A DNA stretch of 42,493 bases, taken from Vibrio sp. (GTDB lineage: Bacteria > Pseudomonadota > Gammaproteobacteria > Enterobacterales > Vibrionaceae). The stretch is taken from contig JAOICL010000019.1 in the NCBI GenBank assembly GCA_028131545.1, positions 1 to 42,493 on the forward strand. The letters run 5' to 3'. Below, piece by piece: positions 18,166-26,202 of the stretch; position 1 is the stretch's first letter, and every line of letters starts with the position of its first letter. Below the pieces are notes generated by a model that worked only from the letters and a program-made list of their open reading frames with translations, was not told where the DNA came from and searched no databases. Position numbers and translations under genes: made by a program.

Positions 18166-18813
18166 CTACGGACGAATAATGACAGTATGTGGTTGATTGA
18201 TATATGGATTCTCTCTAATCAAAGCACCATCCTTACTACGTAAACTATTCAGAGAGTCTAAGCTTCGACCAACATGCGAGGCCGGTAAAAAACCCTGAGC
18301 TGTGGCAACAATTACGTTTGAGCGAGCACCCACCACCCTAGCATTAATCAGTACGCCCCCCTCTTGCCGTAACATCGTTCCCGTCAAAATATACTGAACC
18401 TCTTGTTCACCAGCAAGCTCTTGCCAATTACGACTTAAAGTAAAGTCTCCACTATCGGTAACTTGAATCGTGCCAGTACTTTTAAAGTCCACAATTTTAA
18501 AGCCACGTCTCTGAAGTTGATGCATGAACCCTTCTGAAACGGTGTTACCAAGCCAATTCGTAGCATCATAATGTTCAATATCGACAAAGGAAGTGACAGC
18601 CATCGGAGTCAATGTCGAGATACTGGTATTAGATAGCATCAGCTCTTCGGTCAGGCTTTCAATAAAATAGTCAACCGTATGTCTTGGCCTATCGAGTAAC
18701 TCTAACTGTGAGCCTTCGAACTCCCCTTTCCCGTTATAAACGGATGCAGGAGCACAGCCTTGTAAAATAAACAGAAAAAGACCTGTTAATAAATACTGAA
18801 TCCTTACCATCAT
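18166..18813 (-). CDS. flgO: FlgO, flagellar outer-membrane protein
   Basis: Putative lipoprotein of 215 residues, FlgO family, co-transcribed with flgP and linked to stable flagellum anchoring in Vibrio. The signal ends ILQGC, with Cys20 if translation starts at 18813; an ATG one codon later (18810) is equally possible. The domain has TPMAVTSFVDIEHYDATNWLG, then VSEGFMHQLQRRGFKIVDF and EQEVQYILTGTMLRQEGGVL, giving a TolB-N-like alpha/beta appearance. A sigma-70-like promoter and a perfect inverted repeat lie in the gap before the start. It is divergent from flgT. Confidence 0.92.
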   Translation of the reverse strand: MMVRIQYLLTGLFLFILQGCAPASVYNGKGEFEGSQLELLDRPRHTVDYFIESLTEELMLSNTSISTLTPMAVTSFVDIEHYDATNWLGNTVSEGFMHQLQRRGFKIVDFKSTGTIQVTDSGDFTLSRNWQELAGEQEVQYILTGTMLRQEGGVLINARVVGARSNVIVATAQGFLPASHVGRSLDSLNSLRSKDGALIRENPYINQPHTVIIRP

Positions 18814-18833
18814 AATTCATCTCGCTTTCTTTA

Positions 18834-18850
18834 AGCAGGTAACACCTGCT
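18834..18850. promoter_or_regulatory. Perfect inverted repeat in the flgO leader
   Basis: AGCAGGT-AAC-ACCTGCT, seven paired bases around three, lies 21 bases upstream of flgO and just downstream of its candidate -10 box. It could be an operator or an mRNA hairpin near the ribosome site. No T run follows, so it is not a terminator. Confidence 0.5.
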
Positions 18851-18855
18851 GGAAC

Positions 18856-18883
18856 ATTATTTGCTTGTTAAATACCGAGTCAA
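18856..18883 (-). promoter_or_regulatory. Candidate sigma-70 promoter of flgOP
   Basis: The minus strand has TTGACT, 16 bases, then AATAAT, five of six matches in each box. I saw no sigma-54 or sigma-28 element for this unit. Confidence 0.5.
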
Positions 18884-18955
18884 AAAAACAATACACGCTG
18901 ATATGTAAAAATTAAAAGCAAGAAGTGTACCGATACTCTAAAAGTGAGAAATGTT

Positions 18956-20077
18956 ATGTTCAGAACCTTGAGTCTACTGTTTGGCCTTGTCAGTGCTTCT
19001 TTTTATTCATCGGCGGCATGGTATGAAGCAACAGGAATCGCCCCTGTTGTCACTACGACCAAAGCAGCGCGTTTAAGCGCCTTAGAAGATGCCTTATATA
19101 AAGCCGTAAGCTTTTCAGGAGCAGATATCGGAGGAATCAGTAATCTTCGTTCTTTACTTGAAGAAGGGCAAGATGAATACAAATTTACGAATCATGAAAT
19201 TCGACACATTGTCATCGATAAAGAGAAAACACGTAATGACAAAGTACACTTAACGGTTCTATTTAATATTTATCCCGTAGCAAGTAGCTGTCATACCGAT
19301 CAATATAAAAAGTCACTTCTCTTTGGTGATTTTCAATTACTGTCACCTCAACAAGCAAGAATGGGGCAGCTCTATCATCTAGGGACGGATTTTAGTCGCA
19401 TTCTTTCTCGACGAGTGAACTCTGAATCCATGAATCTATTGAGCGTCGGTGAATCCCGCTATGATTTTAATAAACGTTACCCAGAAAGAATGACAATGAT
19501 GGCCCAAGACAGTAATGCTCAGTACCTTATTAATGGTGATATTGTTGATCTTACTGCCACCGTTAATGACACACGAGAAGAAGCCATTAATCGACAATTT
19601 GCCATGGTATTAAGAGTTTATGATGGTAAGACAGGCCATGAAATTTTTAATAAGAATTATAGAAAAGTCGCAACATGGGAGTTTGCAAAAACCAGTCAAG
19701 TCGATACGAAAAGTGCTCGTTTTTGGGAATCTTCTTACGGAACCATGGTTCGAAATATTAGCAGAGATGTGATGCTTGATCTTGAATCAGAGCTATCTTG
19801 CCGCATTACGTTACCTGAAATTGTCGCCAAATTTGGTGATACTGTTACCATTGATCTAGGTCGTATTCACGGCGTAGAGCGAGGTGATAAGCTATCACTT
19901 TGGCATACTGGCTCTTTTATTGATCAACATGGATTAACTCGAACCAAAGTCACCGAAAGTGATATTACTTTGACGGTCAATCGAGTTTATGAAAATGAAG
20001 CCGAACTGGATATAGAGCAAACGGAATTAGGAAGTAGTATTCAAATTGGAGATGTATTAACGACTTATCGGCATTAA
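18956..20077 (+). CDS. flgT: FlgT, flagellar H-ring protein
   Basis: Secreted protein of 373 residues that builds the H-ring, the Vibrio-type extra ring around the LP rings needed for stator (MotX/Y, PomA/B) assembly. A short signal peptide is followed by a mature start near AAWYEATGIAPV. Visible family regions are TTKAARLSALEDALYKAVSF, then MAQDSNAQYLINGDIVDLTA and RQFAMVLRVYDGKTGHEIF, and a C-terminal beta-rich domain with IDLGRIHGVERGDKLSLWH. The start is uncertain. The frame also has a GTG at 18944; I prefer the ATG at 18956 because GTGAG sits at ribosome-site distance before it. Confidence 0.92.
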   Translation: MFRTLSLLFGLVSASFYSSAAWYEATGIAPVVTTTKAARLSALEDALYKAVSFSGADIGGISNLRSLLEEGQDEYKFTNHEIRHIVIDKEKTRNDKVHLTVLFNIYPVASSCHTDQYKKSLLFGDFQLLSPQQARMGQLYHLGTDFSRILSRRVNSESMNLLSVGESRYDFNKRYPERMTMMAQDSNAQYLINGDIVDLTATVNDTREEAINRQFAMVLRVYDGKTGHEIFNKNYRKVATWEFAKTSQVDTKSARFWESSYGTMVRNISRDVMLDLESELSCRITLPEIVAKFGDTVTIDLGRIHGVERGDKLSLWHTGSFIDQHGLTRTKVTESDITLTVNRVYENEAELDIEQTELGSSIQIGDVLTTYRH

Positions 20078-20090
20078 CTCACCTTGGATA

Positions 20091-20122
20091 AAAAAAGGCT
20101 TAGCAAATGCTAAGCCTTTTCA
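20091..20122. terminator. Shared bidirectional terminator, flgT and gltX
   Basis: A 13-bp perfect stem (AAAAGGCTTAGCA, positions 20093-20105, with its complement at 20108-20120) carries A and T runs on the two sides. It lies between converging flgT and gltX and can serve both. Confidence 0.9.
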
Positions 20123-20138
20123 TGGTCAATTAACCCTT

Positions 20139-21563
20139 TTATGCATTAGCTTCACGCTCAGCAATAAAGGCTAATGCGAGATTAATGCGAGCAATAACGC
20201 GCTCTTTACCGATTAATTGCATCACAGCATCAACCGATGGAGATTGACCACCGCCAGTCACTGCTACTCGAAGTGGCATACCAATTTTACCCATACCAAT
20301 GTCAAGCTCGGTACATACGTCTTTAATGACATTTTTCAAGTTCTCAGTTGTCCACTCATCCAGCGCTTCAATCTTGCTTAATGCTAACGCTAAAGGCGAT
20401 TTCGCTACACCACGTAGATGCTTCTTCGCTGCGCCCGCTTCAAACTCAGAAAAATCGGCATAGAAGTAGCCAATTTGCTCTGCTAATTCAACAAGAGTAT
20501 TGCAACGTTCACCAACCAATATAATCACTTCAGTGATCGCTGGGCCATTATCGATGTTTAAGCCTTTTTGATCTAAATGCCATTGCAGGTGCTTTGCTAC
20601 ATACTCTGGCTCTGACGTTTTAATATAATGGTTGTTTAACCATAGTAACTTATCAGTGTTGAATGCTGACGCTGATTTTGAGATCGCATCTAAAGTGAAT
20701 AAGTTAATCATTTCTTCTTGAGAGAACACTTCTTGATCACCATGTGACCAACCTAAACGCACTAAATAGTTATTCAGTGCATTCGGTAAGTAACCTTCAT
20801 CACGGTATTGCATCACAGAAACGGCACCATGACGTTTAGATAATTTAGCGCCATCATCACCTAGAATCATGGCACAGTGTGCAAATGTTGGTACTGGCGC
20901 ACCTAAAGCTTCATAGATATTGATTTGGCGTGGTGTATTATTAATGTGATCTTCACCACGTACGACATGCGTGATCCCCATATCCCAGTCATCAACTACA
21001 ACCACAAAGTTATACGTTGGAGAGCCGTCAGTACGACGAATAATCAAGTCATCTAACTGGCTATTACTGATCTCAATACGACCTCGAATCTGGTCATCAA
21101 AGCTCACTGAACCTTCTTTAGGATTACGGAAACGAACAACACATGGATCACCATCCTTTGCTGCTGCGTTTACAGCTGCAATTTTAGGATGGTTAGCATC
21201 ATAACGTGGCATTTCTTTTGCCGCTTCTTGCTCAGCACGAATTTCATCTAATAGATCTTTTGGTGCATAGCACTGATAGGCTTTGTCTTCCGCAAGCAGC
21301 TTATCTACCATCTCATTGTAACGATCAAAACGCTTAGACTGAAAGTAAGGACCTTCATTCCATTCCAGTCCCATCCATTGCATTCCCTCTAAAATGGCAT
21401 CAACTGCTTCTTGAGAGTTACGCTCAAGATCCGTGTCTTCAATACGAAGTACGAATTCACCACCTTGGTTTTTAGCAAAGAGCCAAGAGTAAAGTGCAGT
21501 ACGAGCACCACCGACGTGAAGGTAGCCTGTTGGGCTTGGAGCAAAACGCGTTTTAACCGTCAT
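20139..21563 (-). CDS. gltX: Glutamyl-tRNA synthetase
   Basis: Class I synthetase of 474 residues that charges tRNA-Glu. The N-terminal Rossmann domain starts [20 protein letters not shown], containing the HIGH-like HVGG. The KMSKS-like motif is KLSKRHG around residues 239-245. The C-terminal anticodon-binding helical domain has [19 protein letters not shown]. Its length matches bacterial GluRS. It is a single gene on the minus strand. A hairpin with a T run sits in its leader about 95-130 bases upstream. The valine/alanine tRNA genes found near gltX in some enterobacteria were not seen here. Confidence 0.97.
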   Translation of the reverse strand: MTVKTRFAPSPTGYLHVGGARTALYSWLFAKNQGGEFVLRIEDTDLERNSQEAVDAILEGMQWMGLEWNEGPYFQSKRFDRYNEMVDKLLAEDKAYQCYAPKDLLDEIRAEQEAAKEMPRYDANHPKIAAVNAAAKDGDPCVVRFRNPKEGSVSFDDQIRGRIEISNSQLDDLIIRRTDGSPTYNFVVVVDDWDMGITHVVRGEDHINNTPRQINIYEALGAPVPTFAHCAMILGDDGAKLSKRHGAVSVMQYRDEGYLPNALNNYLVRLGWSHGDQEVFSQEEMINLFTLDAISKSASAFNTDKLLWLNNHYIKTSEPEYVAKHLQWHLDQKGLNIDNGPAITEVIILVGERCNTLVELAEQIGYFYADFSEFEAGAAKKHLRGVAKSPLALALSKIEALDEWTTENLKNVIKDVCTELDIGMGKIGMPLRVAVTGGGQSPSVDAVMQLIGKERVIARINLALAFIAEREANA

Positions 21564-21655
21564 GTTTATTCCTTAATATGAGTTGTATTACCTAAGCGAG
21601 CGTTATATTTATACATGTAAGAGTCACATCAACACTCTCTACATATCGCGCTTAA

Positions 21656-21692
21656 GGAAAAATTGGCGGTATTTTACCACCCTAGGCCAATT
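21656..21692 (-). promoter_or_regulatory. Hairpin with T run in the gltX leader
   Basis: The minus strand has AATTGGC paired with GCCAATT, enclosing a second stem GGTA-AAA-TACC, then five T. It resembles an intrinsic terminator but lies upstream of gltX with no same-strand gene before it. It could attenuate gltX or simply be an upstream structure. Confidence 0.35.
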
Positions 21693-21800
21693 CTACAACA
21701 TTTATACCTCGCATACTTAGGTATATACTGAGTAGATCTCTAAGTGACTATTCGCTTAGGTAGCAACTAACATCAGATGATGAATTAACTTGGAATCAAC

Positions 21801-22727
21801 ATGCGTATTTTACTACTTTTGGTTAGCTTACTTTTTTCTCACTTTTCTTTTTCAGAGCCTAGCTTTTGGTCAGCCAAAAAAGGAAATATTGATTTAATGA
21901 TCATTGGGTCGGTTCATGTCGGTAATGCGGGTATGTACCCACTGCCCAAACCTATCCTTAATCACCTAAAAGAAAGTAAAGGATTAATTGTTGAAATCGA
22001 TCCAACGGATATTCAAGGGTTAAGTCTCCCTTCCCCTAAGATTAGATCGATGCAGATTCTAAATGAACAACAAAGAAAAGAATTAATCAACATTAGTGAG
22101 GATCTTGCATTACCGAAACAACACCTCTTAAATTCTCCCCCTTGGAGCTCAGCAATAACCATTCAACAAAAACAATGGCAGCTCTTTGGCTATACCTCTG
22201 AGTTCGGTGTGGATAATCATTTTATTCAATCCGCATTGAACAATGCAGTACCTTTACTTCCATTAGAAACAACTCAATTTCAATTGGGGCTATTTACCAC
22301 AATGAAACAAGAAGGTGCCGCTTTACTCTTAATCACGTTAGATGAATATAAAGATGGCAAACTGCCTTTCGATTGCTTAATCAATAGCTGGAAAAGAGGT
22401 GACGACGACGATTTAAGTGCTTTACTAACGCAATCAGACATGCCAGAAGATATCGCTAACTCACTCATCTACAATAGAAATAAGGACTGGTCAGATAAAC
22501 TCTCTGATGCGAATTTTTATTCATCTGTACAAGGCCATATAAAGAAAACAAAAAATACAGCTCAACCAGATAAATACACAATGGTCGTTGGGGCATTGCA
22601 CCTGGTCGGGAAAGATAATGTATTACAATTACTTACTGAAAAAGGCTTTACTGTGCTCAAGCGATCAACAAAAACCATTGGTCAAACGTCACTCACATTA
22701 CAGTGCGAGACGCTTATTTCATCCTAG
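21801..22727 (+). CDS. TraB/GumN (Tiki-like) family secreted protein
   Basis: Protein of 308 residues with a hydrophobic signal peptide at about 1-18 (cut probably before EPSFW). The TraB/GumN pattern is visible: an early GSVHVGNAGMYPLP motif (about 37-50), the acidic GLIVEIDPTDI stretch, and a late TMVVGALHLVGKDNVLQLL motif. In Tiki-type members GxxH/GALH motifs form a metal-dependent protease site; whether this bacterial member has activity is not shown. It stands alone between gltX (divergent) and the AGCS symporter, with 169 bases after it and no clear terminator. Confidence 0.85.
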   Translation: MRILLLLVSLLFSHFSFSEPSFWSAKKGNIDLMIIGSVHVGNAGMYPLPKPILNHLKESKGLIVEIDPTDIQGLSLPSPKIRSMQILNEQQRKELINISEDLALPKQHLLNSPPWSSAITIQQKQWQLFGYTSEFGVDNHFIQSALNNAVPLLPLETTQFQLGLFTTMKQEGAALLLITLDEYKDGKLPFDCLINSWKRGDDDDLSALLTQSDMPEDIANSLIYNRNKDWSDKLSDANFYSSVQGHIKKTKNTAQPDKYTMVVGALHLVGKDNVLQLLTEKGFTVLKRSTKTIGQTSLTLQCETLISS

Positions 22728-22783
22728 TTTATTAATAGAAAACGCTATAACGTTTAATTTTTAACCACAGCGATCACACAACT

Positions 22784-22801
22784 TAATGCAATGTAATGCA
22801 A
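22784..22801 (+). repeat. Short direct repeat upstream of the AGCS symporter
   Basis: TAATGCAA-TG-TAATGCAA is a perfect 8-bp direct repeat with two bases between, about one helical turn apart. It could be a tandem protein-binding site. A 12-bp direct repeat, AAAGTATTAACA, also occurs at 22803-22814 and 22862-22873. Confidence 0.45.
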
Positions 22802-22855
22802 CAAAGTATTAACATCACACTTCTTCATTAATCAACTCCTGCACTTACAACCTCC

Positions 22856-22874
22856 GTGTTAAAAGTATTAACAC
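22856..22874. promoter_or_regulatory. Perfect inverted repeat before the AGCS symporter start
   Basis: GTGTTAA-AAGTA-TTAACAC, seven paired bases around five, ends 22 bases before the ATG and next to the AAGGAG ribosome site. It could be an operator or leader hairpin; I do not recognise the regulator. Confidence 0.5.
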
Positions 22875-22896
22875 TTATTACAAAGGAGTTGTTTTT

Positions 22897-24444
22897 ATGC
22901 AAGAAGTTGTCGACTTTTTGGGCGGTATTATTTGGAGTCCTGCCCTTATTTATCTCTGCTTAGCTGCAGGCCTATTTTATTCAGTATTAACCCGTTTTGT
23001 GCAGCTACGTCAGTTTAAAGAAATGTGTCGCTTGCTACTTTCAGGTAAAAGTTCATCTGAAGGTATATCCTCTTTCCAAGCCCTTGCGGTTTCCCTTTCT
23101 GGTCGTGTCGGTACTGGTAACATTGCCGGTGTCGCTGCTGCAATTGGTTTTGGTGGTCCTGGTGCGGTATTTTGGATGTGGGTTGTTGCCTTTTTAGGTG
23201 CATCTACTGCATTTGCAGAATCAACACTCGCTCAAATTTACAAAGAAGAAGATAAAGGTGAGTTCCGTGGTGGCCCTGCTTACTACATAGAAAAAGCAAT
23301 GGGTGTGAAATGGTATGCTGTCATTTTTGCTATCACGACGATTGTTGCAACCGGTGTGTTACTTCCTGGCGTACAAGCTAACAGTATTGGTAATGCTGTT
23401 GAAACTGCGTTTGGTTCTGGTCCAATTATCGAAACCTCTATCGGTGCTTACAGCTTCGCAAAGATTTTCACTGCTACAGCGGTATCTTTAATTCTTGCTT
23501 TCATCATTTTTGGTGGTGTTAAGCGTATCGCGAGCTTCACTCAAATTGTTGTACCCTTCATGGCACTGGCCTACATGGTTATTGCTATCGCTATCGTTCT
23601 TTTAAATATCAACCAAGTTCCAGCTGTGTTTTCTTTAATTGTCGGTGATGCCTTTACTCCAATGGCAGGCTTTGGTGCTGCAATTGGTTGGGGTGTTAAA
23701 CGTGGTATTTACTCTAATGAAGCTGGACAAGGAACAGGTCCTCATGCCGCTGCCGCAGCCAACGTTGATCACCCTGCTCAGCAAGGTCTTGTTCAATCTT
23801 TCTCTATTTACATTGATACGTTACTGGTTTGTTCAGCAACAGCATTCATGATCATCATTACTGGTGCTTATAATGTGACGGGTGGCGAGACTGGTTTTAT
23901 CGTTCAAAACCTAGCAGCAAGCGTTGAAATCAATAGCCCTCAATTTACTCAACTTGCCGTTAGCAGCGCCCTACCAGGAATTGGTAAACCTTTCGTTGCT
24001 TTAGCGTTGTTCTTCTTTGCCTTTACAACCATTTTGGCTTACTACTACATTGCTGAAACGAACATTGCTTACTTAAAACGCACAATCAAAGGTTCTGGGT
24101 TAGTTGGTGGCTTAAAACTTGCCCTTGTTATCTCAGTATTCTACGGCACGGTACACACTGCAAGCTTAGCATGGGCTCTTGGTGATATCGGTGTAGGTCT
24201 AATGGCATGGCTAAACATCGTTGGTATTTTGATTGTGTTCTTTATATCAAAGCCTGCGATTAAAGCATTAGAAGATTATGAACGCCAGCAAAAAGCCGGT
24301 GTGACTAACTATACCTTTGACCCAGTTAAGTTAGGGATCACAGGTGCTACGTACTGGGAAAATCGTTTGAATAAGCACAGCAAAGCACCAGCTGCTGCGC
24401 CACAAACAGAAGAGAAACCTTTAGTACAACAACCGTCAGCATAA
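22897..24444 (+). CDS. Sodium:alanine/glycine symporter, AGCS family
   Basis: Polytopic inner-membrane transporter of 515 residues that should import a small neutral amino acid with Na+. The AGCS signature is clear: SSFQALAVSLSGRVGTGNIAGVAAAIGFGGPGAVFWMW around residues 56-94. Later come GWGVKRGIYSNEAGQGTGPHAAAAA and the conserved AYYYIAETNIAYL. About ten hydrophobic segments are visible. The polar tail of about 50 residues is rich in A, P and E. A strong AAGGAGTTG ribosome site precedes the start. It ends at a terminator shared with the converging NhaC-type gene. The substrate (alanine, glycine or glutamine) cannot be told from sequence. Confidence 0.93.
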   Translation: MQEVVDFLGGIIWSPALIYLCLAAGLFYSVLTRFVQLRQFKEMCRLLLSGKSSSEGISSFQALAVSLSGRVGTGNIAGVAAAIGFGGPGAVFWMWVVAFLGASTAFAESTLAQIYKEEDKGEFRGGPAYYIEKAMGVKWYAVIFAITTIVATGVLLPGVQANSIGNAVETAFGSGPIIETSIGAYSFAKIFTATAVSLILAFIIFGGVKRIASFTQIVVPFMALAYMVIAIAIVLLNINQVPAVFSLIVGDAFTPMAGFGAAIGWGVKRGIYSNEAGQGTGPHAAAAANVDHPAQQGLVQSFSIYIDTLLVCSATAFMIIITGAYNVTGGETGFIVQNLAASVEINSPQFTQLAVSSALPGIGKPFVALALFFFAFTTILAYYYIAETNIAYLKRTIKGSGLVGGLKLALVISVFYGTVHTASLAWALGDIGVGLMAWLNIVGILIVFFISKPAIKALEDYERQQKAGVTNYTFDPVKLGITGATYWENRLNKHSKAPAAAPQTEEKPLVQQPSA

Positions 24445-24460
24445 TATTGATGTACGAATA

Positions 24461-24490
24461 AAAAAGGTCGGCAATGCCGACCTTTTTTTT
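24461..24490. terminator. Shared bidirectional terminator, AGCS and NhaC-type genes
   Basis: A 7-bp GC-rich perfect stem, GGTCGGC/GCCGACC, with loop AAT lies between A and T runs. It lies 21 bases after the symporter stop and 12 bases past the stop of the converging gene. Confidence 0.92.
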
Positions 24491-24501
24491 ATTTTAAAAA
24501 A

Positions 24502-26031
24502 TTATGATTCAACTGCATGATATTCGGCAAGTACCTGCGATTGCCTACGCGATACGGCAATATATACGCATACTTGCAGTGCTAATGCACCAAATAATAC
24601 AAGAGCTGAACCCGTAAAGCCCGCAATAATAAAGCTAAAAAATGCAATACTTCCATTCAGTAATGCATACGGCAACTGCGTTCTAAAGTGTTCAAACTGA
24701 TCACATTCCGCTCCAGTTGATGACAATACCGTCGTCTCTGAAATAGGTGATGAATGATCGCCAAATAAACCACCGGATAAAATGGCACCAATACAAACCA
24801 GTAACGGCGCATCAATGATCATTGCTGTTGGGATAATTAACGGCATCATAATCGCAAAAGTACCCCACGATGACCCCGTTGCAAAGGAAATAACTGCAGC
24901 CAACAAGAAAGCCATCGCTGGTAGTAACCAACTAGGGAACCCTGCTTGAGCTTGCTCTGCAATATACGTAGCAGCACCAAGTTCTTTACCAATAGAACTT
25001 AGGGTCCAAGCTAAAATCAATACAACCGCGACTGACATCATGCCCGCCATCCCTTTAACGTACACTTCAAAACTTTCTTGAAATTTACGTACACCATAAG
25101 CTGCCATTAAGGCAATTAGCGTTGTTGCTGCAAATAAGTAAGCCGTTGATAATGCAGCACGGAAGCTAGAGCCAGCCACTTTTTCAAATGGGAAACCTTG
25201 AGGAATAAGAATCGTACACATCACTGTTAGCATCACCAATAATGGTGCCCATACAAATGAAGACTTTGCATTCTTATGGGTAAATACCTCATACTTTTCA
25301 ACGGTTTTAGGAGCAGCAATAATGCCTTTCTTCGCATCTTGCTCTGCTTTCGCCATCGGACCAAATTCACATTTAAGCAATGCGAGTACAGGGACAATTG
25401 CAATGGCTAAAAAAGCATAGAATTGGAAAGGGATCGCACCAATAAAGGCATCCCAGTCACTCATCGCAGTGTAATCCATTTGATCAAATTCTTTTTGAAT
25501 AAGACCCATGATGTACACGCCCCAGCCAATAAAAGGGATCAGAATGGCAACAGGTGACGACGTAGAATCAATAATAAATGCTAATTTTTGACGTGATATC
25601 TTCAATTTATCGAAAAGTGGTCTGAATACGGGGCCAACAATGAGTGGCGTCCCTAAATCAGAGAAGAAAATCACAATACCACCAAACCACGACGAAAGCT
25701 GTGCCTGCGATTTTTTCTTAACATAGCCAGTCACACGCTCAGCAAAGGCAACACCACCGCCTGACTTTTCCATTAATGCAACAAAGCCACCAATAAAAAC
25801 TAATAACAACATTACTCCAGCATTATAGCTGTCCGTAATTTGAGGTAATAAATACCCTTTCATTAAAATACTGAATGTATCTAGAGGGCCTTGGTTAATG
25901 AATGCTCCTTCTAACATTGCTACTCCTGCAATCACACCAGCAAATAGGCCAATAATGACATTACGAGTTGCTAAAGAAAGAACAAGCGTAATAATAATGG
26001 GTATTAAAGAGGTTATCTCTGCCTGTTCCAT
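24502..26031 (-). CDS. NhaC-type Na+/H+ antiporter family transporter
   Basis: Polytopic membrane protein of 509 residues, about 11-12 hydrophobic segments. NhaC-family marks are GGFVALMEKSGGGVAFAE (about 82-99), FFSDLGTPLIVGPVFRPL and the AFIIDSTSSPVAILIPFIGWG stretch. Later come ATGSSWGTFAIMMPLIIP and ILSGGLFGDHSSPISETTVLSSTGA, typical of this ion-transporter superfamily. Family assignment is firm; the substrate is less sure, since some relatives exchange amino or organic acids rather than Na+/H+. It is alone in its unit, with a CRP-like site about 100 bases upstream. It converges on the AGCS symporter. Confidence 0.88.
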   Translation of the reverse strand: MEQAEITSLIPIIITLVLSLATRNVIIGLFAGVIAGVAMLEGAFINQGPLDTFSILMKGYLLPQITDSYNAGVMLLLVFIGGFVALMEKSGGGVAFAERVTGYVKKKSQAQLSSWFGGIVIFFSDLGTPLIVGPVFRPLFDKLKISRQKLAFIIDSTSSPVAILIPFIGWGVYIMGLIQKEFDQMDYTAMSDWDAFIGAIPFQFYAFLAIAIVPVLALLKCEFGPMAKAEQDAKKGIIAAPKTVEKYEVFTHKNAKSSFVWAPLLVMLTVMCTILIPQGFPFEKVAGSSFRAALSTAYLFAATTLIALMAAYGVRKFQESFEVYVKGMAGMMSVAVVLILAWTLSSIGKELGAATYIAEQAQAGFPSWLLPAMAFLLAAVISFATGSSWGTFAIMMPLIIPTAMIIDAPLLVCIGAILSGGLFGDHSSPISETTVLSSTGAECDQFEHFRTQLPYALLNGSIAFFSFIIAGFTGSALVLFGALALQVCVYIAVSRRQSQVLAEYHAVES

Positions 26032-26124
26032 ACTATTTCCTTTTTATATTTATTTTCACTAAAACTGCATATTCATTCATTATCACACTATTCATCATGA
26101 TTAATAAATCAATTACACTTTAAG

Positions 26125-26140
26125 TGTGATCAAGATCACC
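26125..26140. promoter_or_regulatory. CRP-like site upstream of the NhaC-type gene
   Basis: TGTGA-TCAAGA-TCACC matches the TGTGA-N6-TCACA consensus with one mismatch. Its centre lies about 101 bases upstream of the transporter ATG and downstream of the guaA terminator, a spacing that allows class I activation. Confidence 0.7.
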
Positions 26141-26158
26141 TCTTATTGTTGAAGATAT

Positions 26159-26187
26159 AAAAAAACCAGCCTCTCAGCTGGTTTTTT
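26159..26187 (-). terminator. Intrinsic terminator after guaA
   Basis: The stem AAAACCAGC/GCTGGTTTT around CTCTCA has T-runs on both strands. It lies 16 bases past the guaA stop, so it ends guaA before the CRP-like site. Confidence 0.9.
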
Positions 26188-26202
26188 ATCAATATTTAAA
26201 CG

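Noticed and set aside
22760..22820. Two TCACA half-sites upstream of the AGCS symporter, considered as CRP sites
   Set aside because: Neither has a TGTGA half at the 6-base spacing.
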